Positions 34,178-41,773 of a stretch of DNA of 57,265 nt are shown one piece after another. A program made the position numbers and the translations under genes. The notes under the pieces were generated by a model. The model worked only from the letters and a program-made list of their open reading frames with translations. It ran no database searches and had not been told where the DNA came from. Numbering within the stretch: the first letter of the stretch is position 1; each line of letters starts with the position of its first letter. Source of the stretch: JASLBX01 sp036373915 (GTDB lineage: Bacteria; Actinomycetota; Actinomycetes; Jiangellales; Jiangellaceae); the NCBI GenBank assembly GCA_036373915.1, contig DASUUU010000147.1:1-57265 (forward strand), in the 5' to 3' direction.

Positions 34178-35160
34178 CCACCGTCGTGAGCGGGCCCAGC
34201 ACGGCACGCGTGTCGGCACCGAGCCGGCGCGCTGCCGTGCTGCGTACGCAGGGACTCACCAAGCAGTTCCCCGGCGGACAGGTGGCCGTCGACGGGCTCG
34301 ACCTGACCGTCCCGGCCGGGTCGGTGTTCGGGTTTCTCGGACCGAACGGCTCAGGCAAGACCACGACGATCCGAATGCTGCTCGGGCTCATCTCGCCGAC
34401 CGCGGGGTCGTTCGAATTGCTAGGACGCCCGATGCCGGATGCCGCCGGGCAGGTGCTCCCCCACGTCGGCGCACTCATCGAAGGCCCGGCGTTCTACCCG
34501 TACCTGTCCGGACGCGACAACCTGCTGCGCCTCGACGCCGCCGATCGCACGGTGAGCGGTCGGCGCGCGCGGCAGCGGGTCGACGAAGCGCTCCACCGAG
34601 TGGGCCTAGGCGCAGCGGCCACCAAGCGCTATCGCGCGTACTCCCTCGGCATGCGCCAGCGCCTTGGCCTGGCGGCAGCGCTGCTGCGGCCGCGCGAACT
34701 CCTCGTGCTGGACGAGCCGACCAACGGACTCGACCCACAGGGCACGCGCGAAGTGCGGGCCATCATCCGAGACGTCGGGGCCGGCGGCACGACTGTTTTC
34801 CTGTCGTCGCACCTGCTGAGCGAGGTGGAGCAGGTGTGCAGCCACGTCGGCGTGATGAACCACGGGCGGCTCATCTTCTCGGGAGAGCTGGGCGAGCTCC
34901 GGCAGGCGGCCGGCACGAGGGTCCGAGTCGAGACGTCGCGTCCCGCGGCCGCAGCGGCGGTACTGCACCAGCGCGGCACCGGCGAGCCGGACATCCGCGC
35001 CAACGGGGTCGTCGCGGACCTCGCGGACGCCGATTCCGAGCACATTGTCGAGGCGCTGGTCACCGCCGGCGTACCTGTCCGCCAGCTCGTCCTGGAACAG
35101 CCGGACCTGGAGGACGTCTTCGTCGAGCTGACAGGAGAGGGCTTCGATGTCGACCAGTGA
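34174..35160 (+). CDS. ABC transporter ATP-binding protein (CcmA/DrrA class)
   Basis: 328 aa. Walker A GPNGSGKTTT (about residue 52), signature YSLGMRQRLGLA (a variant of LSGGQ seen in ABC-2 exporters), Walker B LLVLDEPTNGLDP and H-loop SSHLLSEVEQ. The C-terminal 80 residues form the extra domain of the DrrA/BcrA class. GTG 34174 overlaps the previous stop by 4 bp and its own end overlaps the permease start by 14 bp. Likely an exporter of a peptide, lipid or antibiotic; substrate not determinable. Confidence 0.93.
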   Translation: MTTVVSGPSTARVSAPSRRAAVLRTQGLTKQFPGGQVAVDGLDLTVPAGSVFGFLGPNGSGKTTTIRMLLGLISPTAGSFELLGRPMPDAAGQVLPHVGALIEGPAFYPYLSGRDNLLRLDAADRTVSGRRARQRVDEALHRVGLGAAATKRYRAYSLGMRQRLGLAAALLRPRELLVLDEPTNGLDPQGTREVRAIIRDVGAGGTTVFLSSHLLSEVEQVCSHVGVMNHGRLIFSGELGELRQAAGTRVRVETSRPAAAAAVLHQRGTGEPDIRANGVVADLADADSEHIVEALVTAGVPVRQLVLEQPDLEDVFVELTGEGFDVDQ

Positions 35161-36022
35161 TGCCTTAGTCCTGGACGGCCCTGCGGCCACGGTGGCCGAC
35201 CCGCCGCGCCGTACCGATGCCCGTTTCCTGCGATCTGAGCTGCGGCTGGTCTTCCGCCGGCGGCGCAACCTCGCCATGCTCGCCGTCCTGGCCGCTGCCC
35301 CGGTCCTGCTGGGCGTCATCGTCCGCCTCGCTTCGCCGGCCGCAGGTGAGGGACCGCCTCTGTTGAACCAGGTGACCCAGAACGGGTTCTTCCTCGGGTT
35401 GGCCTCGCTCGTGTTCGCGTCCCCACTGTTCCTGCCGATGGTGATGGGCGTCGTGTCCGGCGACTCGGTGGCCGGCGAAGCCAGCAGCGGGACCATCCGC
35501 AACCTGCTGGTGGTGCCTACCGGCCGTACCCGGATGCTGCTGGTCAAATACGCCGGTGTCGCCGCCTACGCGCTGGCGTGCATCGGCGTGATCGTGGTCA
35601 GCGGACTTATCATCGGCTGGATCCTGTTCCCGGCCGGTGACGTCGTACTGCTCTCCGGTGCGCCGATCGACCTCGCAGAGGCTCTCGGCCGGGCCGGACT
35701 CGTGGTGCTTTACATGGCGGCGATGCTGGCCACGCTGGGCGCGATCGGCCTGTTCTTCTCGACGCTGACCGAAGTGCCGATGGGCGCGATGGCGGCCACG
35801 GTGACTGTGGCGGTCGTGAGCCAGATCCTGGACGCGATCCCGCAGATCGAGGTGATCCACGAGTACCTGCACGCGCACTGGTGGATGGCGTTCATGGACC
35901 TGCTGCGCGAACCGATGCTACTCGACAACGTACGCACCGGGCTGCTCGTCTCAGCGGCCTACGTCGCCGTGTTCGGCTCGCTGGCCTGGGCTCGGCTCAC
36001 GACAAAGGACGTCACGTCATGA
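35147..36022 (+). CDS. ABC-2 type transporter permease
   Basis: 291 aa with six hydrophobic segments: about 38-58, 90-115 (FLGLASLVFASPLFLPMVMG), 135-165 with SGTIRNLLVVPTGRTRMLLVKY, 165-195, 210-245 and 268-285. This is the ABC-2 membrane topology that pairs with the preceding ATPase. The soluble N-terminus is about 35 residues. Its TGA overlaps the ATG of the NUDIX gene (ATGA). Confidence 0.92.
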   Translation: MSTSDALVLDGPAATVADPPRRTDARFLRSELRLVFRRRRNLAMLAVLAAAPVLLGVIVRLASPAAGEGPPLLNQVTQNGFFLGLASLVFASPLFLPMVMGVVSGDSVAGEASSGTIRNLLVVPTGRTRMLLVKYAGVAAYALACIGVIVVSGLIIGWILFPAGDVVLLSGAPIDLAEALGRAGLVVLYMAAMLATLGAIGLFFSTLTEVPMGAMAATVTVAVVSQILDAIPQIEVIHEYLHAHWWMAFMDLLREPMLLDNVRTGLLVSAAYVAVFGSLAWARLTTKDVTS

Positions 36023-36441
36023 ATCTCGAACCGGATTATGTGCCCTGCGTCGGGGCGGTGATCCGCGACGGGGAGGGCCGGCTGTTGCTCGTCCGGCGTG
36101 CTCGCCCCCCGGCAGCGGGCACCTGGTCGCTGCCGGGTGGGCGGGTCGAGCCAAGTGAGGACGATGCGGCGGCGGTAGCCCGGGAAGTGCGCGAGGAGAC
36201 GGGGCTGGACGTCGCCGTGGGCGGGCTTGTCGGAACCGTGGAGCGCAACGCGGGCGCGGACATCGTCTATGTGATCAACGACTATGCCTGCCAGGTAGTC
36301 GGTGGGACGTTGCGGGCCGGTGACGACGCGCGCGAAGTCCGCTGGTGCACGCCTGCCGAGGTGAGAGCTCTGCCGACATCCCCCCAGCTGGTCGAGTCCC
36401 TGGAAGGCTGGAGCGTCCTGACACCTGTCAGAAGTACGTAG
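36019..36441 (+). CDS. NUDIX hydrolase
   Basis: 140 aa, MutT-like. The NUDIX box GGRVEPSEDDAAAVAREVREETGL (about 38-61, shown split here as GGRVEPSED and AREVREETGL) is complete with all metal-binding Glu. WSLPGG and a C-terminal AREVRWCTPAEVRALP are typical of MutT/ADP-ribose-type family members. The start overlaps the permease stop by 4 bp, so it belongs to the RseB-like/ABC operon despite an unrelated function. Its end overlaps the convergent PLP-enzyme gene by 14 bp. Substrate unknown. Confidence 0.88.
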   Translation: MNLEPDYVPCVGAVIRDGEGRLLLVRRARPPAAGTWSLPGGRVEPSEDDAAAVAREVREETGLDVAVGGLVGTVERNAGADIVYVINDYACQVVGGTLRAGDDAREVRWCTPAEVRALPTSPQLVESLEGWSVLTPVRST

Positions 36442-37600
36442 AAACGCAGTCGACGACCCGGTGCGACTCGTCGAGCACAGGGATGAGCCGCCACTTGTCC
36501 ATCGTCGTGCACGGGTGCGAGATGCCGAATCCCAGCAGGTCGCCGACCTTCAGCCCGCTCCCGGACACGAACGCGTGCTGGTCGTTCAGTGCCGTCACGC
36601 TCAACCCGCGGATCGGCTGCGGGCCACCGTCCCGCCAGACCACCTCCGGCACGGGCAGCCCGGCATCGAACCCGGCATCGCGCCGCCCGACTCCGGCGAT
36701 CGCCAGGGACGGTTCGGGGACCGACTGGACGTACCCCCACACCCGCAAAGCGGGCCGCAATTGCGGTAGCGGCGTCAAGTTCGCGTAGTGGCCGGAGTCG
36801 TGTAGGACGGTGCATCCACTGCGGAGCACGACCGGCCAGTCGGCCGCCAGCTCGGCTACGACCAGGTCGAAGTACGCGCTGCCGCCCACAGTCACCTCGA
36901 ATCCGGTGCCGTCGCCGTACGGCGCAAGCGCGGCAGCGGCATCGTCGAGCCGGCGCAGGAACCTGCGCACTCGCCCGATCGACGGCGGCGTCCGGTCGCC
37001 GGCCAGCACGCCCTCCCAGCCCGCGACGCCGGCCAGCCGCATGCCAGGCGCCGCAGCGACCGCATGAGCGACGGCGACCGCCTCGTCCAGGGTGCGACAC
37101 CCGGCGCGGCCGCCGGCGGTGCCGATCTCGACGTAGACGTCGATCGACCGGCCGGCCGATTTCAACCGATCCACGCCGGCCAGGGAGTCCACGAAGCAGC
37201 CGAACCACAGTTGTCCGTCGGTGGCCATCGCATCGCGTACCCACGCGGCCCCAACCGGGTCGACCAGTTGGTTCGCAAGTAGCAGCCGCCGGACGCCGTG
37301 CGTGTAGAAGACCCTGGCCTGGCTCACCGTGGCCACCGTCAGCCCGTCCGCGCCCGCCGCCAGCTGCCGGTCGGCCAGCTCCGGGCTCATCGTGGTCTTC
37401 GCGTGCGGGACGAGCCGGACGCCGTGTGCGCCGCAGTAGTCGGCCATCGTCCGGACGTTGGCGGCCAGCGCCGCGCTGTCGATGGTCGCGATCGGCGGCA
37501 TGAAGTCGGTGACGGTCAGATTTCGGGACGCGACGTCCCGAACAGTCGTCCCGTCGAGTTCAGGCGGGAAGCCCTTGAAGCGCCAATCGATCTCAGTCAT
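36428..37600 (-). CDS. PLP-dependent D-amino acid dehydratase/aldolase-like (alanine racemase fold)
   Basis: 390 aa, fold-type III PLP enzyme of the D-serine dehydratase/D-threonine aldolase group. PLP-binding Lys in RLVPHAKTTM (about 68-73), TVATVSQARV, a phosphate-binding VGGSAYFD region, and C-terminal D-Ser dehydratase-like domain with LNDQHAF and HPCTTMDKW, where His and Cys hold a metal. The C-terminal half lacks the alanine-racemase beta-barrel catalytic Tyr domain. Likely acts on D-Ser, D-Thr or a related D-amino acid. ATG 37600 begins MTEIDWRFKGFPPEL. Confidence 0.87.
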   Translation of the reverse strand: MTEIDWRFKGFPPELDGTTVRDVASRNLTVTDFMPPIATIDSAALAANVRTMADYCGAHGVRLVPHAKTTMSPELADRQLAAGADGLTVATVSQARVFYTHGVRRLLLANQLVDPVGAAWVRDAMATDGQLWFGCFVDSLAGVDRLKSAGRSIDVYVEIGTAGGRAGCRTLDEAVAVAHAVAAAPGMRLAGVAGWEGVLAGDRTPPSIGRVRRFLRRLDDAAAALAPYGDGTGFEVTVGGSAYFDLVVAELAADWPVVLRSGCTVLHDSGHYANLTPLPQLRPALRVWGYVQSVPEPSLAIAGVGRRDAGFDAGLPVPEVVWRDGGPQPIRGLSVTALNDQHAFVSGSGLKVGDLLGFGISHPCTTMDKWRLIPVLDESHRVVDCVSTYF

Positions 37601-37622
37601 CGTCTGGCGACGATACGCCGAC

Positions 37623-38090
37623 TCAGGACTGCAGCGACAACCTGGCCAGCAGGTTACGGGCCTCTTCCGCCCGCTGGTGGCTGCAGAAGATCTCGTAGTG
37701 GGCGGCCACAGTCATGCTGCGGGAGGTGAAGTCGCGCCGGCCACCGGTCATCCCGTAACCGACAACAGCGAAAATCGTCATGAACACCGCGCCCCAGGCC
37801 ACGCTGAACAGGATGATCCGTCCCCAGCCCTCCTCGATGAACAAGCCGAGCACCAGTCCGACGAACAATCCCAGCCACGCACCGCTGGCCAGCCCGCCGA
37901 GAGCAGCCTTGGCCCAGCTCATCCGGCCCGTCACGCGCTCGACTTGGCGCAGGTCGGTTCCCACGATGGCGAGGTTCTCGACCGGGAACTTCTGGTCGGA
38001 CAGGTAGTCGACCGCGCGCTGAGCATCTTCGTACGAGTCGTACGTACCGATGCTGAGTCCGTGCGGCAGGCCGGGGACAGGAGACGCCAT
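37623..38090 (-). CDS. General-stress-protein 17M-like membrane protein
   Basis: 155 aa from ATG 38090. The N-terminal 50 residues match the GSP_17M/YflT-type domain (IGTYDSYEDAQRAVDYLSDQ, NLAIVGTDLRQVERVTGRM), followed by two hydrophobic segments (about 62-84 rich in Gly and Leu, and 92-112). The C-terminal 40 residues are soluble. The family is common in actinomycetes and of unknown function. The frame stays open upstream through the HNH gene region, so the first ATG with the family start MASPVPGLPHG was chosen. Confidence 0.85.
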   Translation of the reverse strand: MASPVPGLPHGLSIGTYDSYEDAQRAVDYLSDQKFPVENLAIVGTDLRQVERVTGRMSWAKAALGGLASGAWLGLFVGLVLGLFIEEGWGRIILFSVAWGAVFMTIFAVVGYGMTGGRRDFTSRSMTVAAHYEIFCSHQRAEEARNLLARLSLQS

Positions 38091-38131
38091 ACCGGGCAGT
38101 GTAGTCGGGTGATCGCGCCCCGCGCCGCAAA

Positions 38132-38644
38132 TCAGGCTTGGGCCACGGCGGGCTCCAGCCAGGCAGGCAGATTCTCGCGAGCCTTGATGCCCAGCGCCAG
38201 GACGAGGGCGGCCTGAGCCTTCGGCTCGTACGGCCGGACGAGTAGCTGCATGCCCGCCTCGCGCGGCGTGCGGTTGGCCTTGACCTGGTTGCACGGCGGG
38301 CAGGCCGCGACGGTGTTGAGCCAGCTGCGCGCCGCACCGCCGCGCGAGACCGGCTCGATGTGGTCGACAGTGCTCGCTCGGGAGCCGCAGTAGGCGCACC
38401 GGTGCCGGTCGCGGTCCAGGACGCCGCGGCGCGACCAGGGAACGCGCCGCCGGTACGGGACGCGGACGAACCGTAACAGCCTTACTACCAGCGGCATCGG
38501 AATCTCGCGGGTCGCGGATCGGATCACCCGCTCGTCGTCGACATGTTCGGCAACCGCCTTCTCGGTGAGGACTAGCACGACCGCGCGGCGCACCGACACC
38601 ACAGCGAGCGGCTCGTAGGAGGCATTCAGCACCAGCGTGTGCAT
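38132..38644 (-). CDS. HNH endonuclease domain protein
   Basis: 170 aa. Begins MHTLVLNASYEPLAVVSVRRA, the usual opening of this HNH subfamily. Treble-clef HNH: CAYCGSRASTVDHIEPVSRGG then NTVAACPPCNQVKANRTP (about 85-130), with two CxxC pairs for zinc and a DHI catalytic His. ATG 38644 has a very strong GAGGAGGTAA site. These stand-alone HNH proteins are chromosomal in most actinomycetes; the role (possibly DNA repair) is not known. No mobile-element context is seen. Confidence 0.9.
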   Translation of the reverse strand: MHTLVLNASYEPLAVVSVRRAVVLVLTEKAVAEHVDDERVIRSATREIPMPLVVRLLRFVRVPYRRRVPWSRRGVLDRDRHRCAYCGSRASTVDHIEPVSRGGAARSWLNTVAACPPCNQVKANRTPREAGMQLLVRPYEPKAQAALVLALGIKARENLPAWLEPAVAQA

Positions 38645-38768
38645 GAGTTACCTCCTCTCGCATCGCCTGCCAAGATCGTAGGCCACGTCCCCTTGCGAGG
38701 ACATAATGCCTGGTCACATAACTTTACGCACGCACATATCCGATGACCGAAACGATGTTGTCCAGACG

Positions 38769-39482
38769 TTAACCCGCTTGCAGTTCCTCCTCGGGCTTCC
38801 CTGCGAGCGAACGCCACACCGCCGTGACACGCTCCTGGACGAGTGCGGCCGTCTCCGCGATGGTCCGCCCGGCATACTCCGCCGCTCTTATCTGGGCCCC
38901 GACCCGGATTCGCACCGTCGGCCGCCGGACCATCGAGGTCACCGCGCCGAGCAGGCTGCGAGCCACGGTTCCGGACCCGATCCGTCGGGCGTCATGGTGC
39001 GCGACTGGGACTATCGTCGCTCCCGATTCCAAGGCCAGCTTGCTGATACCCACGCGGAACCTGCGCGGGGCGCCGTCATGGGTCGCCGCGACGTCTCCCT
39101 CGGGGTAGATGCCGACGATCTCGCCCCGCGCCAGCGCGGCCAGGCCGGCCTTCAAAGCGGCGGCCGCACCGCGTCCTCCCCCGACGGGCACGAACCCGGC
39201 ATGCCGCACCAACGGGCCCAGGATCGGGTTGGCGAACACCAACTCGGTGGCGAGGAACCGAATGTGCCCGTGCGTCGTCTCGCAGCCGTCCCTGCCACAT
39301 GGCCGGCTCGGCCGCAGCCCGGCCCGGTACAGAGAGGCGAGCACCGGGGCGACATCCACGATCGTGGTGTGGTTGACCGCGACGATGGCCGGCCCGGAGA
39401 AGGGCAGGTGATTCGTGCCGCTGACGTCGATTCGGCTGACGGCACGGGTCAGCCCGACCGCGACCGGACCTACCAACTCCAC
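38769..39482 (-). CDS. 1-acyl-glycerol-3-phosphate acyltransferase family (PlsC)
   Basis: 237 aa. Block I NHTTIVD (His/Asp acyltransfer pair), block II region around FLATELVF, block III YPEGD in place of the usual PEGT/R, and block IV IVPVAHHD. PlsC-type enzymes acylate lysophosphatidate or other lysophospholipids at the membrane. The EGD variant removes the Thr-Arg that grips the phosphate in canonical AGPATs, so substrate may differ. The N-terminus lacks a clear membrane helix. Adjacent upstream gene (39501) has its stop 18 bp before this start. Confidence 0.87.
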   Translation of the reverse strand: MELVGPVAVGLTRAVSRIDVSGTNHLPFSGPAIVAVNHTTIVDVAPVLASLYRAGLRPSRPCGRDGCETTHGHIRFLATELVFANPILGPLVRHAGFVPVGGGRGAAAALKAGLAALARGEIVGIYPEGDVAATHDGAPRRFRVGISKLALESGATIVPVAHHDARRIGSGTVARSLLGAVTSMVRRPTVRIRVGAQIRAAEYAGRTIAETAALVQERVTAVWRSLAGKPEEELQAG

Positions 39483-39500
39483 GCGAGGACCTGTCTCGGG

Positions 39501-40019
39501 TCAGAGCCGCGGCGAGCGGCGCTGGCGGCGGTGGGCGACCCAGGGCCTGGGTCCACGTGTGGTTGCCGGCGAAGGTGGCGGCGGCACGGCCAGCGAGTCG
39601 TCCGGATACGAGCCGGGGTACTCCACCAGTTCGCCCGTCGGCGTGAGCTTGGTGATCGTCGATTCGGCGGCCCATACCTCGCCCAGGGCGTCGATCGTCG
39701 CCGCGTTCAGCCGCTCCGGTGCCAATGCGTCGACTGCCCCACTCCACTCACTCGTCCAGGGCACCAATGTTTCGGTCTCCGCGACCCAGGAGACGATGCG
39801 CTCGCGAGTGTCTTTGGCGCGTGCGGTCACGACGACCCGATCGGTGTCGAGGATTCCCGGCAACGGCTGCTCGGGGCCGCCGGACACGACATAGGCCACG
39901 CCGTCCTGCCACGCATGCCACACCGGGCGGGCCCGTTCACTGCCCTCGTAGGTGAGCCAGACAAGCGACGACCGCTTCATGACCTCGCCAACAAGGGCCG
40001 GCAGCGCCACCTCACCCAC
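39501..40019 (-). CDS. Conserved hypothetical, possible FMN split-barrel-like protein
   Basis: 172 aa from GTG 40019; ATG 39980 (MKRSSLVWLTYEG) is an alternative that fits the barrel start better. SSLVWLTYEGSERARPVWHAWQDGVAYVVSGGPEQPLPGI resembles in layout pyridoxamine-oxidase-like split barrels, but I do not see a clear FMN-binding motif. The C-terminus is Pro/Arg-rich and probably disordered. Co-oriented with the PlsC gene. Function unknown. Confidence 0.7.
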   Translation of the reverse strand: MGEVALPALVGEVMKRSSLVWLTYEGSERARPVWHAWQDGVAYVVSGGPEQPLPGILDTDRVVVTARAKDTRERIVSWVAETETLVPWTSEWSGAVDALAPERLNAATIDALGEVWAAESTITKLTPTGELVEYPGSYPDDSLAVPPPPSPATTRGPRPWVAHRRQRRSPRL

Positions 40020-40057
40020 GGGTCAACTCTGCCATGGCCGCTATCCCAAACCCAGCA

Positions 40058-40813
40058 TCAGTCCGCCTCGAGGTTCTCGGCGTCGACGACGTCGTCCTCT
40101 TCGGGAATCTCGAGCTCGACCTCTGCCCCGATGCCGTCGAACTTCAGGACGCCCTTACCCCCCGACGCGCCGGCCTCCTCGAACCTCAGCGGCCGCGGAT
40201 CGCCGCTCGCGGCCACCCAGAGCGTCGAACCGGTCTCGCGGAACAGGAATCCGATCGCCGACTGCCCGTCCACCTCACGGACGCCGGTCGTCTCGATCTG
40301 TCCCGTCGAGTCGCCGAACACCGCCTCGGCGAACTTCTCGCCGTCGGCAAGGACGTCGAACTTGGTTGTGGAGTCCTCCGCGAGCAACAGCCACTTGCCG
40401 CCGATGGTCTTGGCCGCGTCTTCGCCGACTGTATCGACAAGGAAGGCCTCATCACCGGCGACGTAGATCCGCCCGTCGGCAGCGACGATCTCCACCGGGC
40501 TGCCTTCTCCCTCAGCGTCGCCGAAGGTGCCGATCGCCCCTTGGTCGAACAGGTACGTGATGTCGAGGGCGCCGCCACTGACCTCCCCGCTGACGTGGAA
40601 CGAACCCTCGTCCTGCAATTCCTGCACGACCAGATCCAGCGCTTGCGCCGGCGCCATCTTGTCCAGGCCGTTCTCGGCACTGACCCGTTCGGTGGCGATG
40701 TCGGCGAGCGGCGCGGTGTCGTCCCCGCCTGTGATGACACCGCAGGCGGCGGTCGCAGTCACACCGGCCAGCAGCGCGGACGCCGCGACGGCACGGCGGA
40801 GATCGGACGGCAT
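40058..40813 (-). CDS. LppX/LprAFG-family lipoprotein
   Basis: 251 aa. Signal peptide with lipobox TAAC at residues 21-24 (Cys24 lipidated), then a LolA-like lipoprotein fold: AQALDLVVQELQDEGSFHVSGEVSG near residue 58, YLFDQGAIGTFG, and a C-terminal GKGVLKFDGIGAEVELE strand. Mycobacterial LprG/LppX relatives carry triacylated lipids across the envelope. The acidic tail (EEDDVVDAENLEAD) is a local feature. The upstream gap to 40973 shows no ORF. Confidence 0.85.
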   Translation of the reverse strand: MPSDLRRAVAASALLAGVTATAACGVITGGDDTAPLADIATERVSAENGLDKMAPAQALDLVVQELQDEGSFHVSGEVSGGALDITYLFDQGAIGTFGDAEGEGSPVEIVAADGRIYVAGDEAFLVDTVGEDAAKTIGGKWLLLAEDSTTKFDVLADGEKFAEAVFGDSTGQIETTGVREVDGQSAIGFLFRETGSTLWVAASGDPRPLRFEEAGASGGKGVLKFDGIGAEVELEIPEEDDVVDAENLEAD

Positions 40814-40949
40814 TATCGGTGCGACACCTCAGCTTGTCAGGGCGCTCAGGACGGTCCCGGCAGCCGCAGCGCGCATATTACCCCCGGGTACGGCCCAGCG
40901 TGCGCATCGGGCTCCCGTAGCCTCGACCAGCCGAGCGGCCGGATCCTTG

Positions 40950-40955
40950 TACTAT
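40950..40955 (+). promoter_or_regulatory. Probable -10 (TACTAT) of the thiamine-transport leader
   Basis: TACTAT lies about 18 nt before the start of the TPP aptamer and fits a -10 element with transcription starting near 40961. No convincing -35 is seen at 17 nt upstream. The 337-bp gap 40814-41150 otherwise holds only the riboswitch, the lipoprotein-gene promoter region and the ykoE Shine-Dalgarno. Confidence 0.45.
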
Positions 40956-40972
40956 GGGAGGCACCATTTGCA

Positions 40973-41059
40973 CGACAGGGGAGCGCTAGAGCGCTGAGAG
41001 TGCGGGCCCGACCCGCAGACCCTCGAACCTGATCCGGGTAATTCCGGCGAAGGGAGTCG
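40973..41059 (+). ncRNA. TPP riboswitch (THI element)
   Basis: Conserved THI-box sequence: GGGGAGCG..., CGCTGAGAG, GAACCTGATCCGGGTAAT and CCGGCGAAGGGAG, with P1 closed by CGAC (40973-40976) and GTCG (41056-41059). It binds thiamine pyrophosphate. The next gene, ykoE, starts 92 bp downstream. No clear terminator stem is seen between them, and a control of ribosome access to the GAGGAGG at 41136-41143 is plausible. Confidence 0.95.
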
Positions 41060-41150
41060 ATGTGTCTCTCACCAGTGGTGTACCTGCCGCATTCCGATCC
41101 GGCACGCCCTGACCCCGGTCGTTCCGCTTCACGACAGAGGAGGAACACCG

Positions 41151-41768
41151 TTGAGCAATCCCACCAGCGTCCAGTCGACTCAACAGGACCGCCCGCCTCG
41201 CCGTTGGCGAATCGTCGACATCGTGGTCGCATCCGTGCTCGGCGTGGCTTTCGGCGTCCTGTTCGCCGCCTGGAACAATTTCGTCTGGCCGACGATCAGC
41301 GCACCGCTGTCGGCCACCCCCGCGACGCCCCTGCTCGCCGGCGTCTGGCTGCTGCCCGCTGTGGTTGGCGCACTGGTCGTCCGCAAGCCGGGTGCCGCCT
41401 TCTACACCGAACTGCTGGCGGCCACTGTGTCGATGTTCTTCGGCTCCGCGTGGGGGCTATCCGTGTTCATGTCCGGCGTGTGGCAGGGACTCGGCGCCGA
41501 ACTCGTGTTCGCGGCCCTGGCCTACCGGCGCTGGGGACTTGGCGCCGCGCTGCTGGCAGGTGGCGGCGCGGGTGTCGCCATGGGTGTCTACGAGACGATC
41601 GTGTACTACCCAGGCTTCGATGCCCCCTGGAAGGCCGCGTACATCGGCTCGGCGATCGCCACCGGCGTTGTGGTCGCCGGCGGCCTGGGCTGGCTACTGG
41701 TGCGCTCGCTGGCCCGTACCGGAGTGCTGGCGTCCTTCGCGTCCGGCCGCACGCAGGCCGAGATCTGA
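41151..41768 (+). CDS. ykoE: YkoE-type ECF transporter S component (thiamine precursor HMP)
   Basis: 205 aa from an unusual TTG at 41151, selected by GAGGAGG 7 nt upstream. Six hydrophobic segments, family motifs FAAWNNFVWP near residue 40, FYTELLAATVSMFFGS and YPGFDAPWKA. It is the substrate-binding membrane subunit of an energy-coupling-factor transporter for hydroxymethylpyrimidine/thiamine. The TPP riboswitch lies directly upstream and the ATPase and T component follow, a classic riboswitch-controlled uptake operon. Confidence 0.92.
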   Translation: MSNPTSVQSTQQDRPPRRWRIVDIVVASVLGVAFGVLFAAWNNFVWPTISAPLSATPATPLLAGVWLLPAVVGALVVRKPGAAFYTELLAATVSMFFGSAWGLSVFMSGVWQGLGAELVFAALAYRRWGLGAALLAGGGAGVAMGVYETIVYYPGFDAPWKAAYIGSAIATGVVVAGGLGWLLVRSLARTGVLASFASGRTQAEI

Positions 41769-41773
41769 CGGCC

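Noticed and set aside
41060..41773. N-terminal extension of ykoD across the riboswitch tail and ykoE
   Set aside because: Would overlap ykoE fully and lacks a start signal; GTG 41774 gives the normal protein.
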